The notes under the pieces: generated by a model
Database searches by the model: none
The model's input: only the letters and a program-made list of their open reading frames with translations
What the model was told of the DNA's origin: nothing
Shown here: positions 60,465 through 64,000 of the stretch, piece after piece
Layout of the letters: the number at the start of each line of letters is the position of its first letter
Numbering within the stretch: position 1 is the first letter of the stretch
DNA from: Hydrogenophaga sp. PBL-H3
GTDB lineage: Bacteria; Pseudomonadota; Gammaproteobacteria; Burkholderiales; Burkholderiaceae_C
Assembly (NCBI RefSeq): GCF_010104355.1
Contig: NZ_CP044972.1
Coordinates: 4,206,001-4,270,000, forward strand
DNA: 64,000 nucleotides
Direction of reading: 5' to 3'
Made by a program: the position numbers and the translations under genes

Positions 60465-61724
60465 TCAAATCGGCAGCCGCACGACAAACCGGGCGCCGCC
60501 GCCGGGTCGGTCTTCGCAGTGGACTTGGCCACCATGCCGCTCGACAATGGTCTTGACCAACGACAGGCCCAGACCCACACCGCCCTCCCGCTCGCTCGCA
60601 CCGGGCAAGCGATAGAAGGCCTCGAAGATGCGGGCGCGCTGATCGACCGGCACGCCTGGGCCCCGGTCGTCCACCCACAGCACCGCGGCACGCCGTCCCG
60701 CACCTGACTCAATGAACAGACGCAAGCGCACATCGGGCTCCGCAGCGCCAGGTGCGAAAGGCGTTGCACTGTGTCCGTAGCGGCGCGCATTCTCAAGCAA
60801 GTTGCGCAGTACACGCCGCAGCAGTTTGGCGTGGCCTTGCACGAGTGCGGGGGAGGCTCCCGGCGCAATGTCCAGATCGGCTCCGGTGCGTGCGCACTCC
60901 TCGGCGGCCAGGCCCACCAGATCCACTTCTTCGGTTGGGCCGAGCGCAGACACATCGCTGGCGTCGCGCAGGTCCAGTCGGCTGGCCAGCAGTATTTCGT
61001 CGATCAGTTGATCCAGCTCGTCGATGTTGCGCGCCATTTCCCGGCGCTGCTGCGCACTGGTTTCGTCGTGCCCAAGCAGCTCCAGCCCCATGCGGATGCG
61101 CGCGAGCGGAGAGCGCAGTTCGTGCGATGCGTTGGCGAGCAGGACTTTGTGCGAATTCACCAGGCCCTGCACGCGCTCGGCGGCCGCGTTGAAGCGCTCG
61201 GCCAGAAAGGCCACCTCGTCCCGCCCTTGTACCGGCAAGCGGGTGGACAGATCGCCATTGCCCCAGCGCTCCACGCCCTTTTGCAAACCCTCCAGGCGTT
61301 TGGTGAGGCGCCGAACGATCGGATAGGCACCTGCAGCCACGGCCAGGGCCACGAACCCCAGCAACCACGCAAAGCCGGTTGGCGTTTGTAGCCAGGCGGG
61401 GGCGCGGCGGCCCGGGTTGTTCACGCCCTCGGGCCGGTTGGGACGCGGCAGCAGCACGAACAGCTTTTGTCCGTCCTTCATGAGCACTTCGAATTCCCAA
61501 CCACCTCCTGGAATGCGCACGGCTCGCGCGGGGGCCTCGCCCAGAATCTCGCGGGACGCATCACGGACCACGATCGTGCGGGTCACACGCGCGTCGCGCT
61601 CAGCACGGTCATCGTCCAGCGCCTGCTGCCACAACCAGCCCACAACCAGCGTGAGCACGGTCACAGCGGCCACCACCGCAAGCCAGATGCGCAGGTAGAG
61701 CTTGGAGCCGAAGAAGGCCTTCAT
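60465..61724 (-). CDS. Sensor histidine kinase
   Basis: 419 residues. Membrane segments at about 12-33 and 114-135 flank a periplasmic domain of ~80 residues; a HAMP domain (136-190) follows. The H-box SHELRSPLARIRMGLELL has the phospho-acceptor His201; RNLLENARRYG (N box), WVDDRGPGVP and GVGLGLSLVK complete the ATPase. It phosphorylates the partner regulator, whose stop overlaps its start (ATGA). Closest in type to RstB/EnvZ-like kinases; signal unknown. Confidence 0.93.
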   Translation of the reverse strand: MKAFFGSKLYLRIWLAVVAAVTVLTLVVGWLWQQALDDDRAERDARVTRTIVVRDASREILGEAPARAVRIPGGGWEFEVLMKDGQKLFVLLPRPNRPEGVNNPGRRAPAWLQTPTGFAWLLGFVALAVAAGAYPIVRRLTKRLEGLQKGVERWGNGDLSTRLPVQGRDEVAFLAERFNAAAERVQGLVNSHKVLLANASHELRSPLARIRMGLELLGHDETSAQQRREMARNIDELDQLIDEILLASRLDLRDASDVSALGPTEEVDLVGLAAEECARTGADLDIAPGASPALVQGHAKLLRRVLRNLLENARRYGHSATPFAPGAAEPDVRLRLFIESGAGRRAAVLWVDDRGPGVPVDQRARIFEAFYRLPGASEREGGVGLGLSLVKTIVERHGGQVHCEDRPGGGARFVVRLPI

Positions 61725-62437
61725 TCCTGCTGCTTGGCGAAGACATAGCCGACACCACGCACCGTGAGAATGCGTTTGGGGTCCTTGCTGTCGGCCTCGA
61801 TCGCGTTGCGGATGCGGCCGATGTGCACATCGATGGAGCGGTCAAACGCTTCGAGCTCGCGCCCGCGCACCGCTTCCATGATCTGGTCGCGCGTGAGCAC
61901 ACGGCCGGCCCGCTCGGCCATGGCCACGAGAAGATCGAACTGGTACGAGGTGAGTTCGCACATCTGGCCCGACACCAGCACGGTGCGCGCATCGCGGTCG
62001 ATGTCCAATGAGCCGAAGCGCATCACCGGCGTGCTGCGCGAGACGCTGGCGCTGCCGGTTTCACCGCGGCGGCGCAACACCGCGCGCACGCGGGCCAGCA
62101 GCTCACGCGGCTCGAAGGGTTTGGGCAGGTAATCGTCGGCGCCGAGTTCCAGGCCGATGATGCGGTCCATCGGGTCACCTTTGGCGGTGAGCATGAGCAC
62201 GGGCACGCGCGCCACGTCGCCTTGCAGCGCGCGGATGCGCCGACACACCTCCAGTCCGTCAATGCCCGGCATCATCAGGTCAAGGATCACCAGCTCGGGC
62301 AGGACGAGTTGCAGCTGTTCCAGACCCGCTTCACCGTCGGCAGCATGGGTCACCTCGAAGCCCGATTGGCCAAGGTACTCGGCAACCATCTTGGCCAGAC
62401 GGGCGTCGTCTTCAATCATCAGCAGCTGGGATGTCAT
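61721..62437 (-). CDS. OmpR-family response regulator
   Basis: 238 residues: receiver domain (phospho-acceptor Asp53 in VILDLMMPG; conserved Thr and Lys in MLTAKGD and LPKPFEP) and a C-terminal winged helix (ELTSYQFDLLVAMAERAGRVLTRDQIMEAVRG, GVGYVFAKQ). First gene of the two-component operon. Resembles RstA-type regulators; targets unknown. Confidence 0.94.
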   Translation of the reverse strand: MTSQLLMIEDDARLAKMVAEYLGQSGFEVTHAADGEAGLEQLQLVLPELVILDLMMPGIDGLEVCRRIRALQGDVARVPVLMLTAKGDPMDRIIGLELGADDYLPKPFEPRELLARVRAVLRRRGETGSASVSRSTPVMRFGSLDIDRDARTVLVSGQMCELTSYQFDLLVAMAERAGRVLTRDQIMEAVRGRELEAFDRSIDVHIGRIRNAIEADSKDPKRILTVRGVGYVFAKQQE

Positions 62438-62537
62438 GGATGGGAGGTGTTGGCGTGTATCAGGACCCCGCTAGGGTGCGGCCCAGGTGTGAACACGGGT
62501 TGTGGTTGGCGTAAAGAAACGTGAATGCGGCGCTCTC

Positions 62538-63926
62538 TCAAGGTCGATCACCCACAGGTGCGACCTTGGAAGCCTGCCAGACGAGCAACAGCACAGGCAC
62601 ACCCAGGCAGGCGGTGGCGGTGAAAAAGGTCGGGTAGTCAAAGGCGTCGACAAAGGCACCCGAGTAACCAGCGAGCCACTTGGGCGCGAGCAGCATCATC
62701 GAGCTGAACAACGCGTACTGCGTGGCGGAGTAAGTCACGTTGGTCAAGCCAGAGAGGTAGGCGATGAACGCGGCGGAAGCCACGCCGGCGCTCAGGTTAT
62801 CGGCTGAGATCACCAGCACAAGCGCGGTCACGTCGTGGCCATGCCCGGCCAGCCAGGCAAACAGCAGGTTGCTCGCGGCCGAGAGCACCGCACCCAGCAT
62901 GAGCACGCGCATCACACCCAGCTTGAGCGACAGGGCACCGCCGATGAAGGCGCCCACCAAGGTCATGATCACGCCGAACACCTTGGTGACCGCCGCCACC
63001 TCGTCCTTCGTGTAGCCCATGTCCACATAAAACGGATTGGCCATGATGCCCATGACCACGTCGCTGATACGGTAGACACCGATGAGCGCTAGGATCAGAA
63101 CCGCCTGCTTGCCGTAGCGCTTGAGGAAGTCGGCAAACGGCTCGACCAGCGCGCTGCGCAGCCACTCGGCAGCGTTCTTCGACGGCGGCAATTCCACTCG
63201 CGCCGGTTCACGCGAGAACAGCACGGTGACCACACCCACCAGCATGCTTGCGGCCATCACCAGGTAGGCCGTGGTCCAGGCGGCCTGCTGGTACAACACG
63301 CCGGGCGCGGCATCCACCACGGCGGTCACCGGGGCCACCTCGGCACGCGCGGCGATCCACAGCACGCCGGCGCCCGCCCAGATCATGGCCAGGCGGTAGC
63401 CGGTCTGGTAGGTCGCGGCCAGGGCGCCCTGGTGACGCACGTCGGCCGACTCGATACGAAACGCATCCAGCGCAATGTCCTGCGTGGCTGAAGCAAAGGC
63501 CACAGCCAGCGCACACCACACCACCATGGTCAGGCCGGTGCGCGGATCAGACAGTGCCATGCCAACCAGCGAGGCCATGATGAGCCATTGCGACAGCAAC
63601 AGCCAGCTGCGTCGTCGCCCAAGCCAGCGCGTGAGAAACGGCAAGGGCAGGCGGTCCACCAGCGGCGCCCAGCACCACTTGAAGGCGTAGGCCAGTCCCA
63701 CCCAGCTCAGGTAGCCGATGGTCGTCCGGTCCAGGCCGGCTTCCCGCAGGCGAAAGCTCAGGGTGCCCAGCACCAGCAGCAGTGGCAGCCCAGCCGAAAA
63801 ACCCAACGCGAACATGCGCAAGCTGGCAGGCTCCAGGTACACGCGCACGGTTTCTCCCCAGGTGGGGCTGGGCTGCGGTATCGGCTCGGCGGCCTGCGGA
63901 GTTGTCACGGGTGTGGGTGGCGGCAT
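62538..63926 (-). CDS. ampG: AmpG-family muropeptide permease (MFS)
   Basis: 462 residues, about 12 to 14 membrane helices. FALGFSAGLPLLLVLGTLSFRLREAGLDRTTIGYLSWVGLAYAFKWCWAPLVDRL is the AmpG signature, as is ATQDIALDAFRIE. It imports anhydromuropeptides for cell-wall recycling; it may connect with the dacC-type enzyme elsewhere in the window. A cytoplasmic Pro/Thr-rich N-terminus of ~25 residues precedes the first helix. A TTGACT at 63980-63985 near the window edge may belong to a divergent gene outside. Confidence 0.88.
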   Translation of the reverse strand: MPPPTPVTTPQAAEPIPQPSPTWGETVRVYLEPASLRMFALGFSAGLPLLLVLGTLSFRLREAGLDRTTIGYLSWVGLAYAFKWCWAPLVDRLPLPFLTRWLGRRRSWLLLSQWLIMASLVGMALSDPRTGLTMVVWCALAVAFASATQDIALDAFRIESADVRHQGALAATYQTGYRLAMIWAGAGVLWIAARAEVAPVTAVVDAAPGVLYQQAAWTTAYLVMAASMLVGVVTVLFSREPARVELPPSKNAAEWLRSALVEPFADFLKRYGKQAVLILALIGVYRISDVVMGIMANPFYVDMGYTKDEVAAVTKVFGVIMTLVGAFIGGALSLKLGVMRVLMLGAVLSAASNLLFAWLAGHGHDVTALVLVISADNLSAGVASAAFIAYLSGLTNVTYSATQYALFSSMMLLAPKWLAGYSGAFVDAFDYPTFFTATACLGVPVLLLVWQASKVAPVGDRP

Positions 63927-64000
63927 TGGCGGACCGTTGAGAGGGTGGGGTGCACTGGGGTGGGCACACCCCCATGGCTTTGACTATTATTCATGTATGG

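Overview
The window is chromosomal DNA from a high-GC betaproteobacterium. Gene content and order point to Burkholderiales, most likely Comamonadaceae close to Hydrogenophaga: a merged str/S10 ribosomal cluster, an S3 with a long Ala/Pro/Arg tail, a homoprotocatechuate (hpa) meta-cleavage operon, and short CCCCAAGG-type intergenic repeats common in that family. The taxon is inferred from protein character only; no rRNA gene is present.

Layout. (1) 1-9108, minus strand: rpsL-rpsG-fusA-tuf-rpsJ-rplC-rplD-rplW-rplB-rpsS-rplV-rpsC-rplP (the last cut by the window edge), with good sigma70-like promoters before rpsL and between rpsJ and rplC. (2) 9225-14412, minus: dacC-like D,D-carboxypeptidase, an alpha/beta hydrolase, a thioredoxin-like ferredoxin, a VanZ-like protein, hemJ with a structured leader, and a degenerate kinase/receiver protein. 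(3) 14621-21725: hemB, a CorA-like transporter, and small metabolic genes (GST, amidohydrolase, dienelactone hydrolase, DsbA-like isomerase, SDR, MaoC, MarC). (4) 21739-23284: a hipBA-type locus with a broken hipA and a neat double-operator promoter. (5) 23347-31829, minus: hpaR-G1-G2-E-D-F-H-I plus two extra downstream genes (class II aldolase, ketopantoate-reductase-like), i.e. degradation of homoprotocatechuate to pyruvate and succinate semialdehyde. (6) 31908-37169: a nitronate-monooxygenase-like enzyme, a J-domain protein, radA, a small membrane protein, ilvE and a zinc-finger protein.

(7) 37272-59590, plus: a Wzx/Wzy-type surface polysaccharide (O-antigen) locus. It carries dTDP-rhamnose genes (rfbB, D, A, C) split by a chain-length (Wzz-like) gene, GDP-fucose genes (fcl, gmd), UDP-xylose and UDP-glucuronate genes (UXS, ugd), three methyltransferase-like proteins, a Wzx flippase, a Wzy candidate, five glycosyltransferases including an alpha-1,2-fucosyltransferase type, and a module of reductase, initiating phosphoglycosyl transferase and WbpM-type 4,6-dehydratase. 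Many junctions are 4-base ATGA overlaps. Base composition is patchy: rhamnose, fucose and WbpM genes look native, while the wzz-like gene, 43.8-45.3 kb, 51.4-55.2 kb and ugd are visibly AT-richer.

(8) 59612-60212, minus: what appears to be a complete ORF-deleted group II intron of class IIC, sitting immediately after the rho-independent terminator (60214-60240) of an OmpR-type two-component operon (60465-62437). (9) 62538-63926: an AmpG-family permease.

The most interesting items are the ORF-less IIC intron at a terminator, the paired ATCGAT-N8-ATCGAT operators flanking the hip promoter next to a decayed hipA, the mosaic reductase gene marking an O-antigen exchange boundary, and a hemJ leader with mutually exclusive stems before a terminator.
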